Source: Sorghum bicolor (taxonomy: Eukaryota; Streptophyta; Magnoliopsida; Poales; Poaceae). From it: a stretch of 64,000 bases of DNA. The notes under the pieces are model-generated. The model did not search any database, was not told the origin of the DNA, and worked only from the letters and a program-made list of their open reading frames with translations. Location of the stretch: positions 7,382,462 to 7,446,461 of the forward strand of contig NC_012878.2 in NCBI RefSeq assembly GCF_000003195.3, in the 5' to 3' direction. Numbering within the stretch: position 1 is the first letter of the stretch; each line of letters opens with the position of its first letter. Below, piece by piece: positions 36,285 through 45,926 of the stretch. The translations under genes and the position numbers were made by a program.

Positions 36285-39200
36285 ATGCCTGTAAGACTCA
36301 TCGCCGCCGACGACTGGCGCCCGTCGTCGATGACGGAGCGCCGGCTGTTAGAGCTTGAGAAGGAGGGACTGCTGCGCCGCCGCACCTCGCTGTCGTCGCC
36401 AGAGTGGATCGCGCCGCCGGCGAGTCACAGGGCGCCTCAGCCGCCCGAGGGCTACGTGGTGTCGTTCGCCAAGTTTCACCGCCACGGTCTGGGCGCGCCC
36501 CCAAGCCGCTTCATGCGGGCCCTCTGCTTCCATTACGGGGTGGAGCTCCAGCACTTCTCTCCGAACGCCATCACCGTAGCGGCGGTCTTCGCCGCCGTGT
36601 GTGAGGGCTTCCTGGGGATGATGCCGCACTGGGAGCTGTGGCTCCACCTCTACAGGGGCGAGCTGTTTCACGCCTCCACCGGAACCACGGGCGTAAGGAA
36701 ACCTGTGCGGGCGGGTTGCCTCAATCTGGTGCAGAAGACGGGGAAGACGGACCGGCCGCGGGAGTACATCCCGGTAGGGTTGTCGACCAACCACGCCGGC
36801 TGGGACTCCCAATGGTTCTACCTGCGGAACGACGACAACCTCCTGCCTTCCTACTCGGGCCGTCTGATCTTGGAGCGTCCAGCGGACTGGACGTACGGCG
36901 TCGTCCAAGCTCATCAGTCTCGGCTCGACCCTCTCCTCGACGCTCTGAAGAAGCTTCGCCAGGAAGGTTTGACCGCCGCCCTCGTCCTCTCGGCCGTCCA
37001 TCATCGGAGAGTTCTCCCTCTGATGTCGCGACCGTTGAGGATGGACGAGATGGGCCCTGGCGTCTCATCTCGGGACCTCGAGGCATGTCGGATGTCCAAC
37101 GAGCCTCCGGCGGACGATGAAGTCGCGGCCCGAGTCAGGGCCGCAATTGCCGGTGATTTTCAGCCGGGGCATGTCAACGGCTTCCCCATGAGACCTGACG
37201 CAGGCTCGATCGATCTGGTACGCTTTCTTCTTACGCGCATCCCCGATTCTGGGTTTCCTTTCTCCCCTCTCTTTTTTCTAAGTCTACCTTAGTTTTGGCA
37301 GGGTCGGATTGATGTCCGGTCCTCGAGGCCTCCGGTAAAGGAGGACGAGGTCGATCGCGACAAACGGCGCCAATCCGCCGAAAAGCTGAAGTCTGCCAAG
37401 GACTCCGCAAAAAAGGGGGAGAAGAAGAAGAACCTCGACCGCCAAGCATTAGAGGCGCGTCGAGCCAAATCCAGGCAGAGGGGGGAGCCTGAGGAAGAAT
37501 CCCCCAATGATGATGACGACGACGACGAGGGCAGCGACGACTCCGAGGGGATGGCGTCGCGCCTCGATCGGATTCTCGAGGGCCCGCCTCGAGGTGACGT
37601 CGATGCCCCCCGGATGGAGGCGCCAGAGGAGGGTCCGAGCGGATCTTGTCGTCCCCGGGCCGACACTCCTTCCGCGCCCAAGGCGGGCCAAGACGCACCG
37701 CGCCCTCCCCCGGTGCCCAGGGAGAGCGGTCCGGCTAGGTCCCAGGCGTCGGGGCCGCTAACTCGCGGTCGCGCCGCGGCCTCTGAGAAAGGAGACGCCG
37801 GCCGTAGGAGCGCGAGTCCCGACGTCCGCCAGGCGGGGACCGACGTACCTAAGCCAGTTCCTGCCCTCGAGGGGCCTAGAGCCCCGACGCGGGGTGGCTC
37901 GAGGCCCGCTGGTCGGGGTGGCGGAAGGCGAGCCGTTCTCCCCGTGGGGTAAGCCCTTTTGATGTTACGGTTTTCGTCCCCCCCATTCTTCCACCTTTCC
38001 TCATACGCCGACCTTTTCTCAGGCTGAAGCGGACCCTTGAGCAGGCCCAACCGTCTATGGCCAAGAGGCTCAGAACGGGTGCCGCCTCCACGGAACCAGG
38101 TTCGTAGTTAATTCCCGGGCGTCGCGATATTCTTGCGTTGGTTATCATAACGTCTGACCTTTACCCTTTGTTTTGTAGGCTCATCCAGCACCCAACCTCC
38201 AGCCGGCGTCGAGAGGGCTTCATCTCGTCCCGCGCCTACTCCGCCGCCGCCGACTCATGATGCGGCCCCCCAGACGCGAGCGTCAGAGGGAGCCCCCGAG
38301 CCCTCTCGATTGGGGGTCGAGGGGGAACCCATCACCATCAGCGATACGTCTGATGGCAACGAAGCGTCTGGGGGCGCTCGACCTATGGAGGAAGAAGCAT
38401 CGACCCCCAACGTCGCGGGACGGACTCCCTGGCCTGCAGGCCTTCGAGCTCTCGAGGCGCAAAGGAAGATGGTGGAGGAGGAGGAGCGGGAGCGCGAGGC
38501 GACGCAGCCGTCACTGGAGCAGCAGCAGCAGCGACCCCAGCCGGAGGAGCAGCTGCAGCATCACCAGGAGGAGCAGCAGCAGCTGGGGCAGCAACAGCAG
38601 CTGGGGGGCCAAGAGGACGAGCCACTCGAGCCCCCGCCTCAAGGTTTGGCCGAAACGGCGCCACTGGCGTCGCAAGAGCCCGGCGATCAAGAGGGAAATT
38701 TGCCGGTGTACGGACCTCCCACCCCAGCGTGGCTCCTCCCGGGGGCGCCTGCCGCGATCCGGGCAGAGTCGGGGCGAGCGGACGGAGTGGTGGCGCTCGC
38801 CTGCATGATGCGCACCCCCACCGACCCCGAGTCCGAGATCAAGAGGACGATCTACGGCATGGACGGGATCGCCCCAGGGTTCCTCCGGGAGCGTCGAGCA
38901 TGGGAGGACCGCTTTCCCTCTGAGGAGGATGAGATCGGGTCGTCTGGGAGCAAGGACGGTACGTGGAAGATGGTGGACGACGACGGGCGGTTCCCTTGCC
39001 TCGCCGACCTGTTCTTGCGCCACGGGGGTTCCCTCGAGACCGTCGAGAACTTTCTCCGCGGCGTCAAGGTGCGGGCTGATCGGGAGATGGAGAACTGGTG
39101 TCCCGATCGGATTCGTATCCCAGCTTCCACCGACCCGTCCGAGCCCAATATCTTCCTCGACGACAAGAAGGAGGTCGAGAAGTGGGAGCATGTCGAGGAG

Positions 39201-40571
39201 CTCCGCCTCTGGATGAAACACGTGGTGGGGCTCCTATCGGACGTCATCAACAACGGGCTCGGGCCAGCTTATTTTGTAAGTGTCTCTCGAACTCCAATCT
39301 TTATGGTGCTTTCTGGTTTCTGTATTCTAATCCATCCAACCCCTGATTCGCAGGATATGAAAGAGACCTCTCGCATCAAGTCCAGCTTCATACATGCCAC
39401 GAGGGGCGGATGGGAGCAGCTTCCCCTCCTCAAGGATCAACTCCTCGAGTCGCAGGAAAAGCTGCTTAAAGCTTACAAAGATCTCATAGCACTCGAGGAG
39501 GAGAAGAAGGCGAGGGAGGCTGCTTTGGCCGAGGCCCGGGAGGTCTCGAAGAAGGCGGAGGAGGAGGCGATGCAGCTACGGGAGCGGGCTCTTACGGTCG
39601 AGGAGGCCGCGTCCAGAGCCCGGGAGGAGGCCTTGTCCTACAAGAGCGTTATTGCGGACCTGGACAAGGAGAAGGGCCTTCTCCAAACCGACCTGGACTC
39701 CCTCCGCGATACCTTCCAGAAGATGAAAGTGGCGTATGTGGACAATGAGGTCGCCAGGGGTGCCGCCGAGGACACAAAGAAGAAGGCCCTCGAAGACCTC
39801 GAGATGGAGCGAGCTCGATCCCGCAGTCTCTCTGACGACGTCGAGCGTCTGAAGGGAGAATTGCTGGAGAAGAGTGGAGCCGTTGCTCAGGCTGGCAGGG
39901 TGATCGAAGATCTCCGCGTCGCCAATACTGAGCTGGCGCGCTCCAACAGAGAGATCGAGCGTGCCAACACCAGATTGGTCGGCGAGAACACGGCCCTAGA
40001 GGAGAGCATCAAAGGTATGTTCCCTTTGTCGAATTTCCTTTTCGAGGTGTGCTTGAGTTTTTCCTAAAGCTTCTTTGTATTGGCCTTTACAGGGCTCAAG
40101 GACGAACTCCTGGCCGCCCAAGCCGAGGCTCGCAACGCCAAGGCTCAGCTCGAGGCTGAGGTTGCTTTGAACCGTCGAGTGCGGACGGCGATAAGCGATC
40201 TCTCGACCTCTTGGGAGGTCGAGCCTATGGATGAGTCGAGGGAGGACGCCCGAGGCGACGCCCTGATCGACCAGTTGTGCTACATAGGCGCGACGCTGCG
40301 AGATCGGGTGCGGGACGCCCTCCACATCGGGGTGAAGCGGGTGATGGCGGTTGTCTGCTCGGGCTTCTCCTACGACATGGAGGTGGTGTCCCACGGCTTC
40401 GTCACCGACATCTCCAAGACCGACGCGGAGAACGAGGAGAGGCTCCATGCCTTGATCGACGACGCGGAGGCTCCTGGGGAAAGGTTGGCCAAGCTCTTCG
40501 AGCCTGAGGTGCTCCCTTCTGAGGCTAGCTCGGGCGGAGGCGAGGGCGGTGAGGATCGTGCCGCGGACTGA
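36285..40571 (+). CDS. Spliced antisense gene of the Tat element (putative gypsy type transposon domain, coiled coil)
   Basis: Six exons: 36285-37217, 37302-37948, 38023-38099, 38179-39275, 39354-40014 and 40093-40571. All five introns (74-84 nt) have GT-AG ends. Joined, the phases agree exactly and give 3894 nt, 1297 residues, without a stop. Residues about 50-310 match the plant family annotated as putative gypsy type transposon (Pfam Transposase_28): GYVVSFAKFH, FMRALCFHYGVELQHF, FYLRND. Exon 2 is Lys-rich then Asp-rich and disordered. Exon 4 has Gln/Glu-rich repeats. Exon 5 (about 919-1138) is a long heptad-rich coiled coil. No transposase catalytic site is evident and the function is unknown. 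The gene runs convergently with pol, 555 bp apart, and unlike gag-pol is undamaged. Some introns (for example 39276-39353) are also open, so retained forms could be translated. Confidence 0.88.
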
Positions 40572-41126
40572 GGCCTGCGAGCCTGCTCAGGGCGCCTGAG
40601 GCCCCTTGTATGATACTTTATTAATTCTGCTGTTACGCGATATAGTATCTTTTTATGATTTGTTAACTGCTTATTTGTCTTTCCGCTCGAGGTTCCTTTG
40701 TTTCTTTTTGTTCCTACGTTTGCATCCCTTGCTCGATCTTTCGTCAAAAACAACCTCGATTACTTCAAGGGTGAGGAAGTGAGTAGAGTTTCCGTAGCCT
40801 AGGGGCGTGGGAGTTCTCCGGCTCATTATGCCTCGGCCTTTGAGGGGCTCGAGACGCCTTAGCTACTCGAACCGTGAAAGGTTTACCAAGCAAGAAAAGA
40901 AAATTTCTTGGCTTTTTCGACGTTTGGGGAGGGGTCGTCCCTCTGGTAGCCCCCGAGGGGGTGCGGACTATGATGGGTCATGGTTGGCATCCCCTTTTAA
41001 CGTCGAGACTATGACCCGTAACTACTTTTGGTACAGAAAGAAGCCGCTCGAGGGAAAGACTTTATTTATTCATGCGTTCATTTACAAAGTCTTCGTACAA
41101 AATGTAGGATCGTAAATCTAGGGCTT
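40572..41126. other. Gap between the convergent antisense gene and pol
   Basis: 555 bp holding the 3' ends of both transcripts. No clear plant poly(A) signal stands out. The frame at 40807-41115 has no domain. Confidence 0.5.
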
Positions 41127-44100
41127 CTAGGGGTAGAATCGACGTAGCTGTTCGATGTTCCATGCGTTGGTGAAGACTGCCCCCTTTTCGTCCGCCAATT
41201 TGTACGTTCCTGGCTTAAGGACCTCGGCCACCACATACGGGCCTTCCCAAGGTGGGGTCAGCTTGTGGCGTCCTTGGTTGCTTTGCCTGCGTCGTAGGAC
41301 AAGGTCGCCTACGTTGAGGTCCCTCTTGCGCACGTGCTTGTCGTGGTAGCGTCGGAGTCTCTGCTGATATCTAGCAGAGTTGAGGAGGGCCATGTCTCGA
41401 GCCTCCTCGAGTTGGTCGACCGCGTTTTCCTGAGTCTCTTTGTTCGATTGCTCGTTGTAAGCCTTGAGTCGTGGTGACCCATACTCGAGGTCTGTGGGGA
41501 GGATAGCTTCAGAGCCGTAGACCATGAAGAACGGGGTGTATTTTGTGGCCCTGCTTGGCGTTGTCCTAAGGCTCCATAGGACTGAAGAAAGCTCCTCGAC
41601 CCATTTCTTGCCGAATTTCTTCAATCGATTGTAGATCCTTGGCTTGAGTCCTTGCAAAATCATGCCGTTGGCACGCTCGACCTGGCCGTTAGTTTGAGGG
41701 TGGGCTACTGCGGACCAGTTCACACGGATGTGATGCTGATCGCAGAAATCCAAGAACTTTCTGCCGGTGAACTGGGTGCCGTTGTCGGTGATGATGACAT
41801 TGGGGATCCCAAACCGATGGATGATGTCGGAGAAGAAAAGGACGGCCTGCTCGGAGCGGATGTTGGTGATGGGTCGAGCCTCGATCCATTTGGAGAACTT
41901 GTCGATGGCCACCAGCAAATGGGTATACCCTCCTTTCGCCTTTTGTAGAGGTCCTACTAAATCGAGCCCCCATACCGCAAACGGCCAGGTGATGGGGATC
42001 ATCTGAAGAGCGTGGGCGGGCAGATGCGTCTGTTTGGCGTAGAATTGGCACCCATGACACGAGCGTACGAGCTCGATGGCATCCGCCACGGCCGTTGGCC
42101 AGTAAAAGCCTTGCCGAAAAGCGTTTCCTACAAGGGTCCGTGGGGCGGCGTGGTGGCCACAAGCCCCCGAGTGCAGGTCATCGAGGAGTTTTCGGCCTTC
42201 CTCTACGGTGATGCAACGTTGTAAGACCCCCGTCGGGCTCCGTCGATATAGCTCTTTGTCTTCGCCATAGATCACATATGATTTGGCCCGTCGAGCGATA
42301 CGACGAGCTTCTGTCTTGTCTTCTGGCAACTCACCGCGGATAAGGCAGTCGAGGAACGGTGTGCGCCAATCGAATGGTCGACCCGGTCGTCGTTCTATCT
42401 CCATCACCTCTTCCTCCATCAAGAGCGCATCGACAGCATTAGTTGGTTGGGCGATGGTGGTGTCGACGCCAGCCCCCGTGCCTAGGTCGACGGATGGCTC
42501 GTGAAGATCCTTTGAGAATGCATCAGGCGGCACTGTGCCTCTGGTTGATGCGATCTTGGCGAGTTCGTCGGCTGCCTCGTTGTAGCGTCGAGCGACATGG
42601 ACAAGCTCGAGGCCGTGGAACCTGTCTTCGAGTCGACGAACCTCCTTGCAGTATGCTTCCATTTTTGGGTCGTGGCAACTCGAGGTTTTCATTACCTGGT
42701 CGATGACGAGTTGGGAGTCACCTCGGACGTCGAGGCGTCGGACTCCTAACTCGATAGCGATCTTGAGACCGTTGACGAGGGCCTCATATTCTGCGACATT
42801 GTTAGATGCGGCAAAATGAATCCTGATTATGTACCTCATGTGAACGCCCAAGGGTGAGATGAACAGCAGGCCGGCCCCGGCCCCAGTTTTCATGAGTGAC
42901 CCGTCGAAATACATTGTCCACAGCTCCGCCTGGACCTGAGTCGGGGGAAGCTGGGAGTCTGTCCATTCCGCGACGAAGTCTACCAGGGCCTGCGATTTGA
43001 TGGCCTTTCGAGGCGCGTAAGTGAGAGTCTCGCTCATGAGCTCGACCGACCACTTAGCTATCCTTCCCGTGGCCTCCTTGCTCTGGATTATCTCGCCCAA
43101 GGGGAAAGAAGAGACCACCGTGATAGGATGACCAAGGAAGTAATGCTGCAATTTGCGGCGGGCAAGGATTACGGCGTAGATCAGCTTCTGGATTTGGGGG
43201 TAACGCGCCTTGGTCTCCGAAAGCACCTCGCTGACGAAATAAACTGGCCTTTGGACCGGCAGCGCGTGACCCTCCTCTTGTCTTTCGACCACCACCGCCG
43301 CGCTGACGACCTGGGTCGTCGACGCGACGTAGAGGAGCAGCGGCTCCGCAGGTTGAGGTGGAACCAGGACTGGTGCCGAGGTCAGCGTCTTTTTCAGCTT
43401 TTCGAGTGCTTCCTCGGCCTCGGGGGTCCAAGAAAAGCGCTCGACCTTCTTTAGGAGTCGATATAACGGTAATGCCTTTTCTCCTAGTCTCGAGATGAAA
43501 CGGCTCAGAGCCGCCAGGCACCCCGTGACTCTTTGCACACCCTTGATGTCTCGGATTGGCCCCATTTTCGTGATGGCCGAGACTTTCTCGGGGTTGGCCT
43601 CGATACCGCGCTGCGAAACGATATATCCTAGGAGCATGCCTCGAGGCACGCCGAAAACGCATTTCTCGGGATTGAGCTTGATCCGGCTGGTGCGTAGGCA
43701 GCGGAAGGCAACCTCGAGGTCCCGGATCAGGTCTCCTCGTCGCTTTGACTTGACGACAATGTCGTCGACGTAGGCCTCGACCGTTGATCCTACATGTTCG
43801 CCAAATACGTGGAGCATGCAACGTTGATACGTGGCTCCGGCGTTTCGAAGCCCGAATGGCATGGTCACGTAGCAATACATCCCGAAAGGCGTGATGAAAG
43901 AGGTCGCGAGCTGGTCGGACTCTTTCATTTTTATTTGGTGGTAACCAGAATAAGCATCAAGGAAAGAAAGGGTTTCACATCCCGCGGTAGAATCGACAAT
44001 CTGATCAATGCGTGGTAATGGAAAGGGAACTTTTGGACATGCTTTATTCAAACTAGTATAATCGACACACATCCTCATTTTCCCATTCTTTTTCTTAACT

Positions 44101-44354
44101 AATACAGGGTTCGCTAACCAGTCAGGATGATGAACCTCCTTGATGAATCCGGCCGCCAAAAGCTTGTGGACTTCCTCGCCAATGATCTTGCGCTTTTCCT
44201 CGTCGAATCGGCGCAACCACTGCTTCACTGGCTTGGAACCGGCTCGAATCTCCAAGGAGTGCTCGGCGACTTCCCTCGGTATGCCTGGCATGTCCGAGGG
44301 ACTCCATGCGAACATATCAGCATTTGCACGGAGAAAGTCGACGAGCACGGCTTC
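41127..44354 (-). CDS. Tat pol: reverse transcriptase, RNase H, second RNase H, integrase
   Basis: The open frame covers 1073 residues from the codon at 44348; it is the 3' part of gag-pol, separated from the protease by an in-frame TAG, so it has no start of its own. RT is at about 40-260 with YVDD at 193-196. The RT-linked RNase H is at about 330-410 and a tether follows. A second, archaeal-like RNase H is at about 478-600 with D482, E520, D544 and D594. The integrase zinc-binding HHCC is at H726 to C764/C767, and the catalytic core has D796, D855 and E891 (35 residues between the last two). The C-terminus has a GPY-like WEGPYVV segment (about 1035). The chain copies element RNA and integrates the DNA. 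No stop or missing catalytic residue is seen within it. Confidence 0.92.
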   Translation of the reverse strand, partial: EAVLVDFLRANADMFAWSPSDMPGIPREVAEHSLEIRAGSKPVKQWLRRFDEEKRKIIGEEVHKLLAAGFIKEVHHPDWLANPVLVKKKNGKMRMCVDYTSLNKACPKVPFPLPRIDQIVDSTAGCETLSFLDAYSGYHQIKMKESDQLATSFITPFGMYCYVTMPFGLRNAGATYQRCMLHVFGEHVGSTVEAYVDDIVVKSKRRGDLIRDLEVAFRCLRTSRIKLNPEKCVFGVPRGMLLGYIVSQRGIEANPEKVSAITKMGPIRDIKGVQRVTGCLAALSRFISRLGEKALPLYRLLKKVERFSWTPEAEEALEKLKKTLTSAPVLVPPQPAEPLLLYVASTTQVVSAAVVVERQEEGHALPVQRPVYFVSEVLSETKARYPQIQKLIYAVILARRKLQHYFLGHPITVVSSFPLGEIIQSKEATGRIAKWSVELMSETLTYAPRKAIKSQALVDFVAEWTDSQLPPTQVQAELWTMYFDGSLMKTGAGAGLLFISPLGVHMRYIIRIHFAASNNVAEYEALVNGLKIAIELGVRRLDVRGDSQLVIDQVMKTSSCHDPKMEAYCKEVRRLEDRFHGLELVHVARRYNEAADELAKIASTRGTVPPDAFSKDLHEPSVDLGTGAGVDTTIAQPTNAVDALLMEEEVMEIERRPGRPFDWRTPFLDCLIRGELPEDKTEARRIARRAKSYVIYGEDKELYRRSPTGVLQRCITVEEGRKLLDDLHSGACGHHAAPRTLVGNAFRQGFYWPTAVADAIELVRSCHGCQFYAKQTHLPAHALQMIPITWPFAVWGLDLVGPLQKAKGGYTHLLVAIDKFSKWIEARPITNIRSEQAVLFFSDIIHRFGIPNVIITDNGTQFTGRKFLDFCDQHHIRVNWSAVAHPQTNGQVERANGMILQGLKPRIYNRLKKFGKKWVEELSSVLWSLRTTPSRATKYTPFFMVYGSEAILPTDLEYGSPRLKAYNEQSNKETQENAVDQLEEARDMALLNSARYQQRLRRYHDKHVRKRDLNVGDLVLRRRQSNQGRHKLTPPWEGPYVVAEVLKPGTYKLADEKGAVFTNAWNIEQLRRFYP

Positions 44355-45926
44355 CTATTTGGGGTCGAGGTCGGTGCTGATCGTCAGCACCTTGCCGTCG
44401 GAGTTGTTGGGGTCGAGCGGGATCTTCTTGGTTCCTTCCGCCGCCTCGAAGCTGCCCGCATGACGCTTAGGCTCTGGAGCTTCAGCGGCCATGGCCTCGA
44501 GCTTTGCAACGAGCTCGGTGGAGCTCTCGACCGCCTCCCCGTACTCGACGCATTCGACGTCGCACTCGTACGCGTGCTCGAAGGAGGAACTGACAGTGAT
44601 GACGGCTTTGGGACCAGGCATCTTCAGCTTCAAGTATGTGTAGTTAGGTATGGCCATGAACCTGGCGTAGCCCGGGCACCCGATGATGGCGTGGTACGTG
44701 CCTCGGAACCCAACCACCTCAAAGGTGAGGGTCTCCTTCCTGAAGTTGGCCGCCGTGCCGAAGCAGACCGGTAGGTCGATTCGACCTACTGGCAGTGCCT
44801 TTTTCCCTGGCACGACGCCATGGAAACCGCCGGCGCTTGGCTGGAGGCGTCCTCTATCGATGCCGAGGAGATCGAGGGTCTCGAGGTAGATGATGTTGAG
44901 GCTGCTGCCACCATCCATCAGCACTTTCGAGAGTCGGGTGTTGACGATGATGGGGTCGACGACGAGCGGGTAGACGCCTGGGGCGACTACCTTGTCAGGG
45001 TGGTCTTCTCGGTCGAAAGTGATGGGAGTGCTCGACCAGCTAAGGTACTGGGGCACCGCCATTCTTGCTGCAAAGACTTCGCGACGCTCCCTTTTGCGCT
45101 GCCTCGTGGTCAACTGAGTCGAAGGCCCGCCATAGATCATGTAGCAGTCGTGGACGGCGGGGAAGCCGTCGTCATCTTTGTTGTCCTCCTTGCCGCCAGC
45201 CTTCTCCTTCTTGGAGCCATCACGCGTATCTTTTTTGAACCCCTGACCGTCGAAATGCTTTCTCAGCATACGACAGTCCTTGAGTTTGTGGTTGGCGCCC
45301 CCCTTATGGTAAGGGCACGGCTCCTCCAACATCTTGTCGAAGATGCCTCCCTCCGGAGGGCCTCGCGGCTTCTTTCGATCCATGGCGGCGACGAGGTTGT
45401 CACCTGAATCTTCCTGGTGGAACTGCCGCACTTTCTGCTTCTTTTTATTTTTCTTGAGGCCTCGACTGGAAGTCCCATCTTCATCGACGGGCTGCTTGCC
45501 TTTTCTTCCTTCTGAGCTGAAGAAGGCGCCGACTGCCTCCTCCCCTGCCGCGTAGTTAGCTACTACATCCATCAGCTCGTCGACGGTCTGAGGTCGATTG
45601 CGACCTAATTCCCGCACCAAGTCTCGACTGGTGGTGCCCGAGACAAACGCCAAGATGACGTCGTGGTCGGGGATGTGTGGCAACTCAGTGCGCTGCTTCG
45701 AGAAGCATCGAGCGTACTCCCGAAGAGTCTCTCCTGACTTCTGCTTGCATTTGCTGAGGTCCCACGAGTTCCCTGGCCGTATGTAGGTCCCTTTGAAGTT
45801 ACCCTCGAAGACTCTGACCAGATCAACCCAGTTGTGGATCTGATTGGCAGGGAGTTCCTCAAGCCATCGACGGGCGGTGTCGGAGAGGAAAAGGGGTAGC
45901 TCTCTGATGATGGCTCGATCATCACC
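44355..45926 (-). CDS. Tat gag C-terminus and retropepsin, open between two stops
   Basis: It is in the same frame as gag upstream and pol downstream, bounded by TGA (45927-45929) and TAG (44355-44357). From the Met at 45683: a gag tail, a basic stretch, a zinc-knuckle-like C123-P-Y-H126 ... H132 ... C137, and an aspartic protease with the active-site triad D257-G-G (LMDGGSSLNII). The codons between 45926 and 45684 are the central gag domain (RWLEELPANQI, FKGTYIRPGNSWDL). The TAG could come from a CAG codon by a C-to-T change, a typical decay mutation, but this is inferred. Confidence 0.85.
   Translation of the reverse strand, partial: GDDRAIIRELPLFLSDTARRWLEELPANQIHNWVDLVRVFEGNFKGTYIRPGNSWDLSKCKQKSGETLREYARCFSKQRTELPHIPDHDVILAFVSGTTSRDLVRELGRNRPQTVDELMDVVANYAAGEEAVGAFFSSEGRKGKQPVDEDGTSSRGLKKNKKKQKVRQFHQEDSGDNLVAAMDRKKPRGPPEGGIFDKMLEEPCPYHKGGANHKLKDCRMLRKHFDGQGFKKDTRDGSKKEKAGGKEDNKDDDGFPAVHDCYMIYGGPSTQLTTRQRKRERREVFAARMAVPQYLSWSSTPITFDREDHPDKVVAPGVYPLVVDPIIVNTRLSKVLMDGGSSLNIIYLETLDLLGIDRGRLQPSAGGFHGVVPGKKALPVGRIDLPVCFGTAANFRKETLTFEVVGFRGTYHAIIGCPGYARFMAIPNYTYLKLKMPGPKAVITVSSSFEHAYECDVECVEYGEAVESSTELVAKLEAMAAEAPEPKRHAGSFEAAEGTKKIPLDPNNSDGKVLTISTDLDPK

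Noticed and set aside
36298..38808. Several long open frames on both strands (for example 36348-37004 minus, 37289-38050 minus, 38511-39221 minus)
   Set aside because: They are shadows of the GC-rich exons of the plus-strand antisense gene. They lack domain features and cross its introns without consistent structure.
44355..44357. TAG between protease and RT as programmed readthrough
   Set aside because: It sits in the protease-RT linker rather than at a gag/pol boundary, a second stop interrupts gag, and relatives are described with a continuous gag-pol frame. Point mutation is simpler.
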